A stretch of 64,000 nt of DNA from CAWUEX02 sp038148375 (GTDB taxonomy: Bacteria > Pseudomonadota > Alphaproteobacteria > Rhodospirillales > Rhodospirillaceae). The notes below the pieces were generated by a model that worked only from the letters and a program-made list of their open reading frames with translations, did not search any database and was not told the DNA's origin. A program made the position numbers and the translations under genes. The stretch covers positions 1 to 64,000 of the forward strand of contig JAYQVH010000004.1 of the NCBI GenBank assembly GCA_038148375.1, written 5' to 3'. This document shows positions 43,245 to 54,828 of the stretch, one piece after another (position 1 is the first letter of the stretch; every line of letters begins with the position of its first letter).

Positions 43245-44834
43245 ATGCTGCCGACCTTGGATCAGGCAATCACATTGCACCGCGCCGGCCGCCTGGCCGA
43301 AGCGGAAACGGCCTACCGCGCCATCCTGAATGCTGAACCGGATGCCGCGCTGGCTTTGCGCGGGTTGGGGTTGGTGCTGGTGCAGACCGGACGGGCGGAA
43401 GACGCAATCGCAGTGATGCTGCCTCTTGCCCATTCAGCGGACGCGGAACTGCACAACACACTTGGTGTTGCCTTCATGCAAACCGGTGCGTGGCCCGACG
43501 CCCGCCGTCAATTCGAATCTGCGCTTGATCAGGCTCCAGGACATGCCATTGCGCTCGCGAACCTCGGTGCCGTCCGATATCGGATGGGCGACATCGAAGA
43601 ATCAGTGGACCTGCTGTCACGCGCGGCCAAGGCAGATCCGAAAAACCCGGAAGCACTTTTTAATTTGAGTCTGTCCCTCCGTGCCCTTGGGGAGCTTGAG
43701 GCCGCGGAGGCGGCGGCCCGCGCAGCACTCGACCTTGCGCCGAAATCGGCCCACGCCCATGTCGCGTTGGGCGTGGCGCAGGCCGCAGGCGGCGACCGCC
43801 ACGGCGCGGAGGCCGCCTACCGCAGTGCCATTGCCGCCGACCCGCGGGCCGCAGAGGGGCATCACAATCTGGCGCAACTGCTGCTGGCGCGCGAAGCGCT
43901 GGCAGACGGGTGGCAGGAATTCGAATGGCGCTGGCAGACCGGTGATTTCGCCGGCGCGGACCGGTTCTTGGGTGCGCCGCCGTGGAACGGCACCCCGCTT
44001 GCTGAAGGGACCCTGCTGGTGTGGACCGAGCAAGGGATTGGCGATCAGATTCTTTACGCGAGCATGTTGCCCGATCTTGAAGGTCAGGCTCCGCGCATCT
44101 TGGTTGCGTGTTCTGCGCGGCTGGTACCTCTCTTCGCGCGGTCGTTCCCGTTTGCCGACGTCGTCTCGCAGGCGGATTTGCTTGCCGATGAAGACGCGCT
44201 CGCCGCTGTGACGGCGCAAGTTCCGGTGGGTAGCCTGGGCCGGTTTTTGCGGCCCGACGTATCGCGTTTTCCGTCACGCGCCAGGCATCTATTCGCCGAC
44301 GCACCCCGCGCATCGGAGCTGCGCCGCCGTTACCGGGACGCGCGCGGCCCCAAGCCCCTCATCGGGCTGTCCTGGCGCAGCACGAACCCGCGTTTCGGTG
44401 CGGCAAAATCCATCGCCATGGACGAACTCGCCGCGGCTCTGAGCCGTAAGGACGCCGCGTTCGTCTCGCTCCAATACGGTGACATTGAGACAGACCTCGC
44501 GGACGCCGGTGCCGGCGGTCTTGATGTGTTTCGTGACCCGGCTGTCGATCCGCTCGCCGACTTAGACGCGTTCGCTGCCCAGGTGGCGGCCCTGGACCTG
44601 GTTGTCACCGTGTCGAATACCACCGCCCATATTGCCGGTGCCCTCGGTGTGCCGTGCTGGATCATGGTTCCGGCCGGTCACGGACGCTTTTGGTATTGGT
44701 TTCTCGACCGCGACAACAGCCCGTGGTATCCGTCCGTCCGTCTGTTCCGGCAGACGCATGCCGGGTCCTGGACCGAGGCGCTGGACGCGATTGGCGCCGC
44801 TCTCACCGACTGGACACCCGAGCGGCCCGACTAA
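43245..44834 (+). CDS. TPR protein with GT9-like glycosyltransferase domain
   Basis: The 529-residue protein has about six tetratricopeptide repeats in residues 1-220 (for example AEAETAYRAILNAEPDAALALRG and AIALANLGAVRYRMGDIEESV), and a C-terminal domain of the heptosyltransferase-like type (about 235-529). Markers are WTEQGIGDQILYASMLPDL, PLIGLSWRS, VSNTTAHIAGALGVPCWIMVP and WYPSVRLFRQ, which are very typical of TPR/glycosyltransferase proteins. No signal is present; it is probably cytoplasmic and acts on a protein or glycan acceptor. Catalytic residues are not certain. It lies 30 bases before ettA. Confidence 0.88.
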   Translation: MLPTLDQAITLHRAGRLAEAETAYRAILNAEPDAALALRGLGLVLVQTGRAEDAIAVMLPLAHSADAELHNTLGVAFMQTGAWPDARRQFESALDQAPGHAIALANLGAVRYRMGDIEESVDLLSRAAKADPKNPEALFNLSLSLRALGELEAAEAAARAALDLAPKSAHAHVALGVAQAAGGDRHGAEAAYRSAIAADPRAAEGHHNLAQLLLAREALADGWQEFEWRWQTGDFAGADRFLGAPPWNGTPLAEGTLLVWTEQGIGDQILYASMLPDLEGQAPRILVACSARLVPLFARSFPFADVVSQADLLADEDALAAVTAQVPVGSLGRFLRPDVSRFPSRARHLFADAPRASELRRRYRDARGPKPLIGLSWRSTNPRFGAAKSIAMDELAAALSRKDAAFVSLQYGDIETDLADAGAGGLDVFRDPAVDPLADLDAFAAQVAALDLVVTVSNTTAHIAGALGVPCWIMVPAGHGRFWYWFLDRDNSPWYPSVRLFRQTHAGSWTEALDAIGAALTDWTPERPD

Positions 44835-44864
44835 CTTTGAACGACATGAGACAACGGACACCCT

Positions 44865-46544
<1,680 letters not shown>

Positions 46545-46872
46545 GCCGGTCGCGGCGCAAAATATTGGGCGCTGGCGTGACATTTCTGCACCTCCCGCCT
46601 GATACGGCGCGGAATATAACGGCCGTTCATGCAAGAGCGGACGGAATCGGCACCTTTTGAATAGTCCACTCCGTGGAACCGGTGCGCGGAAATCCTTGTC
46701 ACACTTATGGATTCTGCGCTCAAACGGCCACAGTCGTCACTTAGCGAACACGCGATTGGAAGCGGATTGGGGTTCCGGGTCTAGTTCCCTCAGTGTGAGC
46801 GGCGGCGTTCCATGCCAAATGTTTATGGTCTGACCGGCCACCCCGCCGGCCGACCGTGGGGAGAAAGACAAC
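46545..46872. other. 328-base leader before TonB-dependent receptor 3
   Basis: No gene is supported here. A GC-rich inverted repeat, CCGGCC...GGCCGG-like, lies at about 46837-46854, shortly before the receptor's GGGGAG ribosome site (46858-46863). It could be a transcript leader hairpin. No riboswitch pattern could be recognised. Confidence 0.4.
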
Positions 46873-49275
46873 ATGAAGAGAATGACCACCTTGGCGGTTT
46901 CGACTGCCCTGGTTTCGTCCCTCGCACTGCCGCAGGCCGTCTCGGCCCAGAGCATTGCGCTGGAAGAAATTGTCGTCACGGCCCGTAAGGTTGAAGAAAA
47001 CCTGATGGAAGTGCCGTTGGCGATCACCGCGTTTTCGGCAGCTGATATTGAGTCCCGCAACTTGAAGGAACTCAACGACATCAGCGCGTTTACGCCGAGC
47101 TTCAACTTCGTCAACCAGCAGGGTGGTTCCGGCCGTAACGACCGTTCGTCGAATGCGCTGACCTTCCGCGGCCTGTTCCTCGGCAACAACGTGGGCCTGT
47201 CGGCCGGTGGTCAGTTGTTCATCGACGGCGCGCCTGTGATCGGTGCGCAGACCCCGCCGATCACCGACGTTGAGCGTATCGAAGTGCTGAAGGGCCCGCA
47301 GTCGGCCTACTTCGGCCGTTCGACCTTCGTCGGCGCGATCAACTTCGTGACCCGTGACCCGAGCGACGAATTCAAAGGCCGTGCGAACGCCGAGTATTCG
47401 CGCTTCAATTCGCACGACATGTCGGTCAGCCTCGAAGGGCCGCTGGTCGAAGACACGCTGGCCATTCGAGTCGGTGTGCGCAACGTTCACGATGGCGGTT
47501 ATTACGACAACTTCTCGAATCCGACGGAGAAGTTTGGTGAGCGCAACACAACTTCAATTTCTTCGTCGATCGTGTTCACGCCGAATGAAGATTTCAGAAT
47601 CAAAGCCTACCTGCAGTATTTCCAGAACAAGGACGGTCCGCCGGCCCAGGCCTCGTTGAAGCAAGAGTCCTTCAACTGCACGCCGTCTCCCGGCCGTAAC
47701 TACTTCTGCGGTACGCTTCCGAGCGTGGACGAGTTCGGATTCGATCTGATCTCGGGCGATTACAACATCAATTCGCTTCTGCGTGAGACGTTGTTCAATC
47801 CGAACCCGAATTGGCTGACCTTCGACCCGACGTTCATCGAGGGCTACGCCCACCGCCGTCAGGCCTATCAGGCGACGATCCGCGTCGATTACGACTTCGG
47901 TGACGGATACTCGTTCAGCGCGCTGTCGGCACATCACCGCGACAAGTCGGCCAACCTGATCGACCTCAACTACCGCGATGCCCGTGATCTGCCGAACCCG
48001 TTCTTCGTATCGGAAGCTGTCACACCCACCCGTCTGCCGTGGCGTAATACGCTGCTCATGAGCCAGTCGCGTTCGCGTGACTGGAGCCAGGAACTGCGCA
48101 TCACGTCCCCGCAGGACGATCGTTTCCGCTGGACCGCTGGCGTCAACTATCTGTACGCCAAACAGCCCGGCGGTACGGTGTACGGCAACCTGATCCTGGG
48201 ACCGTTCTTCACCGCAGCGATCACCCGCCAGGAAGCTGAAACGCCGTCGGTGTTCGGTGCCTTGTACTACGACGTCGCCGATAATCTGACGATCAGCGCC
48301 GAAGCCCGTTATCAGTGGGATAAGATCAGCCAGCAGCCGATCATCGGCACCAACGGCTTGCCGGTCACCGGGGTTGCCGGACAGGAGCTGAAGGAAACCT
48401 TCAAGAGCTTCTCGCCTCGCGTCTCCATCGACTACAAGTACACCGATGACTCGACGGTCTACGCCCTGTTCTCCCGCGGGTATCGCCCGGGCGGCTTCAA
48501 CGCCGGCCTGGTGACCTCTAGCCAGGAAGTGATCGACGCCTTGCGCGCCGTTGTGCCGAATGCCGGCATTTCCTACGAGGAAGAAAAGGTCGACAACTAC
48601 GAACTCGGGTTGAAGTCCACGTGGCTTGACGGCCGTGCGCGTACCACCATTGCGGCATACTATATGGAATGGCTCAACGGCCAGGCCCAGAACAGTATTC
48701 CCATTGTGGCCAATGGCGTTGCCAACCTGATCGGTCTGACCGTCAACAATGGTCTTGCCAAGCTGAAGGGCTTTGAGTTCGAAGGCCAAGTCCAGGCGAC
48801 GGAAAACCTGACCGTGACCGGTATGGTTGGGTACAACCACACCAAGATCGGCTTCTTCCCGTGCTCGGAGTGTAACAACGTTCTTGGGACCTTCGACGCC
48901 ACCGGGAATAAACTTCCGACCGTGCCCGAAATCACCTGGGCGCTGTCCGGTGAGTATACCGATCAGTTGACTTCGGAAATGGACTGGTTCACCCGTCTCG
49001 ACTGGACCCACACCGGAAAGAAACAGACCGACTTCTCGAACCTCGCCCAGGTTGCGCCGTTCGAAATGGTCAACATCCGTGCCGGGATCCGCAACGAGAA
49101 CATGTCTCTGGAAGCCTACGTTCAGAACGCGTTGGGTGAAAACGAGTTCATCCACGGTCTCCAGGGCACCGACTTGTTCAACTTCATCTTCGGCCCGGTG
49201 CCGGGTGCGCGCGAAATCCGCGTCTCCCTGCCTAAGCCGCGTGCATGGGGTGTCCGCGCGACCTACAACTTCTAA
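46873..49275 (+). CDS. TonB-dependent outer-membrane receptor (copy 3)
   Basis: The 800-residue protein has a signal (TLAVSTALVSSLALPQAVSAQS) followed by a TonB box-like LEEIVVTARKVEEN. The plug has LTFRGLFLGNN, VERIEVLKGPQSAYFGRSTF and GAINFVTRDP; a 22-strand barrel follows and ends in RATYNF. It resembles the receptor at 4095 in the plug and also in the loop C...YFCGTLP, so the two are likely paralogues with related ligands. A GGGGAG ribosome site precedes the ATG. A strong terminator lies 20 bases after the stop. The ligand is unknown. Confidence 0.95.
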   Translation: MKRMTTLAVSTALVSSLALPQAVSAQSIALEEIVVTARKVEENLMEVPLAITAFSAADIESRNLKELNDISAFTPSFNFVNQQGGSGRNDRSSNALTFRGLFLGNNVGLSAGGQLFIDGAPVIGAQTPPITDVERIEVLKGPQSAYFGRSTFVGAINFVTRDPSDEFKGRANAEYSRFNSHDMSVSLEGPLVEDTLAIRVGVRNVHDGGYYDNFSNPTEKFGERNTTSISSSIVFTPNEDFRIKAYLQYFQNKDGPPAQASLKQESFNCTPSPGRNYFCGTLPSVDEFGFDLISGDYNINSLLRETLFNPNPNWLTFDPTFIEGYAHRRQAYQATIRVDYDFGDGYSFSALSAHHRDKSANLIDLNYRDARDLPNPFFVSEAVTPTRLPWRNTLLMSQSRSRDWSQELRITSPQDDRFRWTAGVNYLYAKQPGGTVYGNLILGPFFTAAITRQEAETPSVFGALYYDVADNLTISAEARYQWDKISQQPIIGTNGLPVTGVAGQELKETFKSFSPRVSIDYKYTDDSTVYALFSRGYRPGGFNAGLVTSSQEVIDALRAVVPNAGISYEEEKVDNYELGLKSTWLDGRARTTIAAYYMEWLNGQAQNSIPIVANGVANLIGLTVNNGLAKLKGFEFEGQVQATENLTVTGMVGYNHTKIGFFPCSECNNVLGTFDATGNKLPTVPEITWALSGEYTDQLTSEMDWFTRLDWTHTGKKQTDFSNLAQVAPFEMVNIRAGIRNENMSLEAYVQNALGENEFIHGLQGTDLFNFIFGPVPGAREIRVSLPKPRAWGVRATYNF

Positions 49276-49294
49276 GGTCGCGTACCAAACATGG

Positions 49295-49330
49295 AAAAGG
49301 CCGGACCTCAGGGTCCGGCCTTTTTCTTTT
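49295..49330 (+). terminator. Bidirectional rho-independent terminator
   Basis: A 9-bp perfect GC-rich stem (49299-49307 with 49312-49320) with loop TCAG is flanked by AAAA before and TTTTTCTTTT after. It ends the receptor transcript and, because of the flanking A-tract, can also serve the convergent gene that ends at 49356. Confidence 0.92.
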
Positions 49331-49355
49331 GTGCGGGCCGGATAGAGGGCTTAGG

Positions 49356-50054
49356 TCAGGCGCGCGCCATGACGGCGGTCTCGCTGAGTTCCGCCAATTC
49401 ATAGACCGTGCCTTCCTTGTCGCCGTTGACGACGTCGAGCCGCACGAAAATGTGGTGCGGGCCGGTGCGCCAGATGCGCAAGTCCTTGCCGAACGAGGTG
49501 TGCCAGTAGAAGCGCTGGCATTCAATCTCGCCTGCCGGAACGGCAATGGTTTCGGTTTTCTCGAACCGCGCCTTGCCCTCGATCTTTTGGCCGTGACTGA
49601 GTGTGCGCCCGTTCCAGGTGTTGGACACCGAATGGGTCAGCAGGTCCTGGAGGTCCGTATGCGACGTATTGAGATGGCACATCTTCCAGGCGTCGTGAAA
49701 AATCGGATGAAATCCGAGCAGCATTTTCGGCGGCGCATCGAATTCGGCGTAGTCGACGGCCTCGCTGTCCCTGTCCCACGCCCAGGACTGCAGTTTATCG
49801 CCGAATACACGGCGCACCACCGTGCCGCAATCGACACCCTTGTAATACAGCCGTCCCATGGCATCGACCGGCCGCCAGTCCGCCGTCACAAGCTGAGTCG
49901 CGTCGCGCAACAAATCGCCCTTGGGTGAGCGGGTGAGGGTGCGCAGCGTGCGCTTGCCGTCTGGATTGGCGGTCAGAATGAAATTTTCATACTCAACCGT
50001 TTGTCCGCCGGGTTCGGTAATGTCGATCCGGCCCTGGTAAATCGTGAAATCCAT
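49356..50054 (-). CDS. Protein of unknown function (232 residues)
   Basis: I do not recognise a family with certainty. The protein starts without a signal peptide and reads as an all-beta, calycin-like chain: YQGRIDITEPGGQTVEYENFILTANPDGKRTLRTLTRS, then MGRLYYKGVDCGTVVRRVF, and VPAGEIECQRFYWH. These segments resemble beta-barrel lipid or hydrophobic-ligand-binding proteins such as DUF3108-type. Two Cys (VDCG, IECQ) are present. It is divergent from the fourth TBDR (gap 50055-50265) and convergent with the third, so a role with imported hydrophobic ligands is possible. This is inference only. Confidence 0.72.
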   Translation of the reverse strand: MDFTIYQGRIDITEPGGQTVEYENFILTANPDGKRTLRTLTRSPKGDLLRDATQLVTADWRPVDAMGRLYYKGVDCGTVVRRVFGDKLQSWAWDRDSEAVDYAEFDAPPKMLLGFHPIFHDAWKMCHLNTSHTDLQDLLTHSVSNTWNGRTLSHGQKIEGKARFEKTETIAVPAGEIECQRFYWHTSFGKDLRIWRTGPHHIFVRLDVVNGDKEGTVYELAELSETAVMARA

Positions 50055-50265
50055 AGAAAAATTTCCTAATGACCGAGACTTTCAAAGTGTCACGCCTGAA
50101 TTGACCGGCATCACGAAGGCGAACACAAGGTCTTATCGCGCACTCAGACCATCGAATGATCACGCCACCCGCCCGCACGGTTGGCGGTCACCCCACGCAG
50201 ATGTGCTTTGCGCCAGTATGGTCTTTCCGGTAAGAGACCCCCTCCAGTCATTTAAAGTCTTGCCG

Positions 50266-52386
50266 ATGTTCCGACGTTCCTGCTGCATACGGCCCGCAGT
50301 CGCCTTCCTTTTGAGTCTTGCGATCTCTTCACCTGTCATCGCTCAGGATGGAGAGCCGTTGGGTGTTGAACCCGAGGTTTCGGCCGACGGCACCAAGACC
50401 GTCTACCCGGCACGCTACTTCGCCCGCTACAGCCCGTTGTCGCTGCAGGACATGCTACAGCGGATCCCTGGCGCCAGTGTGCAGGACTCGGTCGCAACCG
50501 AGGAGCGGCGCGGTCTGCGTGGCAACGAAGACGCCATTCTCATCAATGGCCAGCAGGTCACCGGCAAAGACAGCGGCGGTGCGAGCGCGCTCAACCGGAT
50601 CGCGGCCAGCCAGGTCGACCGCATCGAAATCATTCGCGGGACATCGAGCGAAGTGCAGAGTACGACTCAGCGCATCATCAACGTTATTCTCCTTGAGGAG
50701 GCGGACGGCACGCTCACCGTCACCGTAGCGGCGCCCTATTACACCGGCGACCGGTCCATACGGCCGGTAACCAGCATTTCTTACAGCGCCACGGAGGCGG
50801 ACCGGAATTACTCCATCGCTCTTCAGTCCGACCCCCGCTACCGCCCATGGGAGCGGTCCAAGATTACGACGGATCTGACCGGCCAGGAGATACTCGGTAG
50901 CACCGAATCCGAGCAGCTCGACAATTACACAGTCCAGACAAACGGCCGCTACGAACAGAGATTCACCTCCGGATCGCGGCTTCAGCTCAACGGATTCGGC
51001 TCATGGCTGATCAATCGGCGCGAGCGCCGGGAAGTGTTGCGCGACCCGCAGGAACCGACAGCCGACGATTTGCTTGCCGATATTCTTGAAGTCGACGATC
51101 GCGACCGCTTCACTGCCGAGATCAGCGCCGACTACAGTTTCCCCCTTGGCGAAGGCGATACCTTTACCTTGCTCGGACTGGCGAACTGGGAGAAGGAGAA
51201 CCGCGACCGCGAAGTGTTCGACCTGGAGCCGCTCGATGAGCCGGTTCAGGTTCAACAGACCCGCCAGGACATCAAAACCGAATCTATCGTCCGCGGCACC
51301 TATGACAACACAATCAGCCCCACGCTCGGTGCCCAGCTTGGCGTCGAGGGCACGCTGAACACGCAGGATACGGACTTCGATCTCGCTGTGCTGGTCAACG
51401 GCGAATTGACGCCGCTGCCGATCTTCAACAGCGACGGCAAGGTGACGGAATATCGCGGCGAGGCGTTTTCGACCGTTCGCTGGCAGCCTTTCGGCAATGT
51501 TCAGACGGAAACGGGCTTTGCCGTCGAGGCGTCACGTATCACCCAGAAAAGCGCCGATGTCGACAACGCCCGTACCCTCGTATTCGCCAAGCCGACCTTC
51601 AACGCGTACTGGGATATCACCAAGCAGGATAAAGTCTTTTTCTCTGTGGCGCGGGACGTCAAACAACTCAACTTCCTCGAGTTCGTCGCCACCATCACCG
51701 ACCGCGACCAGGAACTTGAAGCCGGTAACCCCGACCTGAAACCGGAAAAATCCTGGGATACGGAGCTCGGTATCGAGCATCGCCTGGCTGACGGCGCCGG
51801 CGTGTTATCCCTGACCGGCTTTTACCGCGACGTCGAGGACGTCAGCGGCAGAACCACGTTCAATGGCCTTATTTCTCAGCCCGGCAATATTGGTGGCGGC
51901 GAGGAGTATGGCGCCGAGGCCGAGGCCAGTCTGCAGTTCGCCGAACTCAACTGGTGGGATGGCGTGCTCACGGCCAGTTATCTGCGCCGCAAGACCTCGG
52001 TCACTGATCCATTCGATGGCCGCGTCCGCCGCTTTGGCGCTACCCCGAACTGGGAATTCAACTTCGACTACCGCCACGAAGTTGATTTCATCATCGACGG
52101 CCAACTCGGCATCAACTTCAATCAGGCCGGCTCGCGTTTCATCTACGATCTGGATTATATCGAGCGCTACAAGGAAGGCGGATCGCTGACCGTGTCGATT
52201 GAGCACAACATCAGCGACAGATTCCGCATCAACCTGTCGTCCAACAATTTCATAAACAGGCTGCTGACCCGCGATCGCGTGCTGTTCGCGGTTCAGCCGG
52301 GCGGCGGCCGTATTCAGACCGGTGAGCGCGTTGAGCGGCACAAATGGGGCCGTATCTTCAACCTGTTTGTGCGCGGCACGTTTTAA
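50266..52386 (+). CDS. TonB-dependent outer-membrane receptor (copy 4)
   Basis: The ATG at 50266 begins a signal peptide (AVAFLLSLAISSPVIAQ) and gives 706 residues; the frame is open from 50044 but that would overlap the divergent gene. A plug with LQDMLQRIPGASVQD, RGLRGNEDAILINGQ and VDRIEIIRGTSSEVQST is followed by an outer-membrane barrel with many alternating strands. It differs from the receptors at 4095 and 46873, lacks an EEIVVTA box, and resembles the FecA/vitamin-type plug. No terminator or partner gene follows on the same strand. The substrate is unknown. Confidence 0.88.
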   Translation: MFRRSCCIRPAVAFLLSLAISSPVIAQDGEPLGVEPEVSADGTKTVYPARYFARYSPLSLQDMLQRIPGASVQDSVATEERRGLRGNEDAILINGQQVTGKDSGGASALNRIAASQVDRIEIIRGTSSEVQSTTQRIINVILLEEADGTLTVTVAAPYYTGDRSIRPVTSISYSATEADRNYSIALQSDPRYRPWERSKITTDLTGQEILGSTESEQLDNYTVQTNGRYEQRFTSGSRLQLNGFGSWLINRRERREVLRDPQEPTADDLLADILEVDDRDRFTAEISADYSFPLGEGDTFTLLGLANWEKENRDREVFDLEPLDEPVQVQQTRQDIKTESIVRGTYDNTISPTLGAQLGVEGTLNTQDTDFDLAVLVNGELTPLPIFNSDGKVTEYRGEAFSTVRWQPFGNVQTETGFAVEASRITQKSADVDNARTLVFAKPTFNAYWDITKQDKVFFSVARDVKQLNFLEFVATITDRDQELEAGNPDLKPEKSWDTELGIEHRLADGAGVLSLTGFYRDVEDVSGRTTFNGLISQPGNIGGGEEYGAEAEASLQFAELNWWDGVLTASYLRRKTSVTDPFDGRVRRFGATPNWEFNFDYRHEVDFIIDGQLGINFNQAGSRFIYDLDYIERYKEGGSLTVSIEHNISDRFRINLSSNNFINRLLTRDRVLFAVQPGGGRIQTGERVERHKWGRIFNLFVRGTF

Positions 52387-52416
52387 CGGCGCACTCGGCG
52401 CGAGACCGTCGCGTCC

Positions 52417-54081
52417 TTAGCCGGCCTGGGTAAGCGAAGGTTCGTCCTGAGGTGCCTTCGGCCGCCGTTCCACGCGCGGCGGTTTCGGCGGCGGAGGTTC
52501 GATCTTCCGCCGTCTGGCGGCAAAGCGCGGCAGCATCCACTTCCGCCACAGTTTCAAGGGCCCGAGTTTCCAGCCCCACACAGCTGGCCGGCCGCTGGCA
52601 ACGGTCAGGTCGAGGAAAATGAGGTGGTCGAGCGCCCGTTTGGCCAAATACAGAAACCGCGCCGAAAGCATTAGAAGCGGATAGTGCGGCTGCTCCATAT
52701 GGGTCGGCAAAGCACGGTCGCGAATGCGCCGGAAGACGGTGTATGGCAGCGGCAAGGCGGCCATCAGGAACACCAGGATATTCGACAGCGTCGGCTGCGG
52801 CCTGGTGTAGGGCTTGCGGATGTCGTCGAGGCTGATGCCCCGTTCTTCAAGGGAGTCGGACAGCCGTGTATTCGGGATGATGCGCAGCGAGAACACATTG
52901 AGCGTATAGGGCCGCGGCATCTCGTATACGAAGTCCAGCGTCGCGCGGTTGTCTTCGATGGTTTCGACCGGGTTGTCGAGGATGATGTCGAAGGCCGGCG
53001 GGATCATGTAGTCCTTGAACTGGTTCAGGATCTTACAGGCATCGCGCACCCGGGCAATCGGGGTCGGGCGGTCGTAAAATTCCAGGATCGCCTCGCTGCC
53101 GGACTGAATGCCCATGCGCACCCGGTTCATGCCGGCATGGGTCAGAAGGCGCAGCTTGTCTTCCTTGACGTAATTTGGGATCAGTCCCGTGACCACGAAG
53201 GGCAGGCCGATCTCTTTCGTGTACAGGTCGGTGAACTCGTCCATGATCCGCTGGGGCAGGGCCATAAAACTGTCGTCATCGAACACGATGCTCGAAACAT
53301 GCGGATGCTTGGTGATGACATCCTTTAGTTCCGCAATGATGGTCTTCGGCGAGGAATGCCGGATCTTGCGGTAGTTCTTATCGTAATCGATGAATTTGGT
53401 GTTGCCGCAGTAGGTGCAGCGCAACGGACAACCGATCGACCACACCGTCTTGTAGGCAAGGCCGTTGAAGAACAGATGGTCCTCAGCCGTGATCGGCTTA
53501 AATCCTTCACCGTTGTGCAGAATGTACTCGCCGTCCTGATAGACCGGAATCGGCATCTGATCCATTTCCTCCGCTTTCATCAGCGGCAGGTTCGTATTGC
53601 GCTTGATTCCGTCTTTGGTGTTGAACCAGAAGCCCGGCGTCTTGGACACGTCGGCGCCGGCCTTGAACGCCTCCAGGAAAAACGCGAACGCGAATTCTCC
53701 CTCGCCGGTGCAGACCGCGTCGGCGTGTTTGATGGCGTCTTCCGGTTCCATGATCGGGTGAATGCCGCCCCAGACGATGTAACACTCCGGGTTCAGGCGG
53801 CGGATGGCTTCAATCACCTCAGCGGTCGCGCCGGCGTACTGGGTCATCGATGAAAAGCCGACGATGTCGGCGTCACACACCGACTGCGCAATGATCTCCA
53901 CATCTTCGGGGGTCAGTGCGTTGGCGCCCTTGGTCATGAGGTGGTAGCTGAACGAACGCACGTTGCCGGTCACCACGTAGTATACGTCGGTGTCGTCGTG
54001 GATCGCCTTCACATAGGCCGCCAGCTTGCGGAACCCCGTGTTGTTCAGGCCGTCCTCGATTGTCAGCAGTTTGATCTTCAT
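52417..54081 (-). CDS. B12-binding-domain radical SAM protein
   Basis: The 554-residue product has an N-terminal cobalamin-type Rossmann domain (about 1-150; DIVGFSSMTQYAGATAEV, YIVWGGIHPIMEP) and a radical SAM domain with the [4Fe-4S] motif GCPLRCTYCGN (CxxxCxxC, about 213-220), FDDDSF and RVRMGIQSGSE. The C-terminus has a few hydrophobic stretches and a Pro/Lys-rich tail. The canonical base-off DxHxxG is not visible, which is common in this enzyme group. Such enzymes methylate or modify lipids, hopanoids, tetrapyrroles and natural products. I chose ATG 54081 (MKIKLLTIEDG); the frame extends to 54129. It precedes mlaC and mlaA on the same strand. Confidence 0.9.
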   Translation of the reverse strand: MKIKLLTIEDGLNNTGFRKLAAYVKAIHDDTDVYYVVTGNVRSFSYHLMTKGANALTPEDVEIIAQSVCDADIVGFSSMTQYAGATAEVIEAIRRLNPECYIVWGGIHPIMEPEDAIKHADAVCTGEGEFAFAFFLEAFKAGADVSKTPGFWFNTKDGIKRNTNLPLMKAEEMDQMPIPVYQDGEYILHNGEGFKPITAEDHLFFNGLAYKTVWSIGCPLRCTYCGNTKFIDYDKNYRKIRHSSPKTIIAELKDVITKHPHVSSIVFDDDSFMALPQRIMDEFTDLYTKEIGLPFVVTGLIPNYVKEDKLRLLTHAGMNRVRMGIQSGSEAILEFYDRPTPIARVRDACKILNQFKDYMIPPAFDIILDNPVETIEDNRATLDFVYEMPRPYTLNVFSLRIIPNTRLSDSLEERGISLDDIRKPYTRPQPTLSNILVFLMAALPLPYTVFRRIRDRALPTHMEQPHYPLLMLSARFLYLAKRALDHLIFLDLTVASGRPAVWGWKLGPLKLWRKWMLPRFAARRRKIEPPPPKPPRVERRPKAPQDEPSLTQAG

Positions 54082-54222
54082 GGCTGTCTTAACGATTGCC
54101 TTCAGGGCGTGCTTCGGTCGGCCAGACACTACTCCGAAGCCACTCGCCTGGCCAGGGAACGGGCACCGACGCGCTCCGGTAATGCCCTGTACTTAGGCTC
54201 GAATTTAGGGATTCAAAGGGGG

Positions 54223-54828
54223 TCAGGCGGGTTTCGACGCGTCGACTTGCTTGCGCAGCTCGGCCAGCAGTCCGGCCATGCCCCCGCCCTGGCGAATCAC
54301 CGAGGCATAATCCTGCCGGTAGGTAATCGCCATGCTGACGCCCTCGACCACCACATCGACAATCTTGAGTCCTTCGTCGCGATGGCGCAGGCGCCATTGC
54401 ACGGCGATGGGCTGACCGCTGCCGTCAACAATCGCGCTGTCCACGATAACGCCCGTGTCGCCGTCGGGCGTGGTGCCGCGGACCTCGATGGTCTGGCCCT
54501 CGTATTCGCTGAACCGTCGCGACCAGGTGTAGACGATGACGTCTTCGAACAGATCGACGAATTCGTCTTTTTCCCCGTCATCGGCGAGGCGCCACGTGCG
54601 TGCGAGGACGAACCGCGCCACCGACGGGATATCGAAGCCGTCATTGAACAGGGTACGGAAGCGCTCGGTCTTTTCGTCAATCGAGATGTCCGCTTCCAGA
54701 ATCTCGGTGATGCCGACTTGAGCAAAATGATTAATGAACGCCGTTGGGTCCGAGCGCCACTCATCCGATGCGGCGACCGGGCTTGCCATCAGCAAGACCA
54801 GAAAAACTGTAGAAAGGTAGCGTGTCAT
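54223..54828 (-). CDS. mlaC: MlaC-like periplasmic phospholipid-binding protein
   Basis: The 201-residue protein has a signal (TVFLVLLMASPVAA) and the MlaC/Ttg2D pattern: FRTLFNDGFDIPSVARFVLARTWR, FEDVIVYTWSRRF, VDWRLRHRDEGLKIVDVVVEGVSM and a final TYRQDYASVIRQGGGMAGLLAELR. MlaC carries phospholipids between the outer-membrane MlaA and the inner-membrane MlaFEDB complex; HpnM-type hopanoid proteins are related. The start ATGA overlaps the mlaA stop, so the pair is translationally coupled. The permease part of the system is not in the window. Confidence 0.93.
   Translation of the reverse strand: MTRYLSTVFLVLLMASPVAASDEWRSDPTAFINHFAQVGITEILEADISIDEKTERFRTLFNDGFDIPSVARFVLARTWRLADDGEKDEFVDLFEDVIVYTWSRRFSEYEGQTIEVRGTTPDGDTGVIVDSAIVDGSGQPIAVQWRLRHRDEGLKIVDVVVEGVSMAITYRQDYASVIRQGGGMAGLLAELRKQVDASKPA

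Noticed and set aside
47554..49155. Minus-strand frame opposite TonB receptor 3
   Set aside because: The other strand encodes a complete receptor with signal peptide, plug and barrel.
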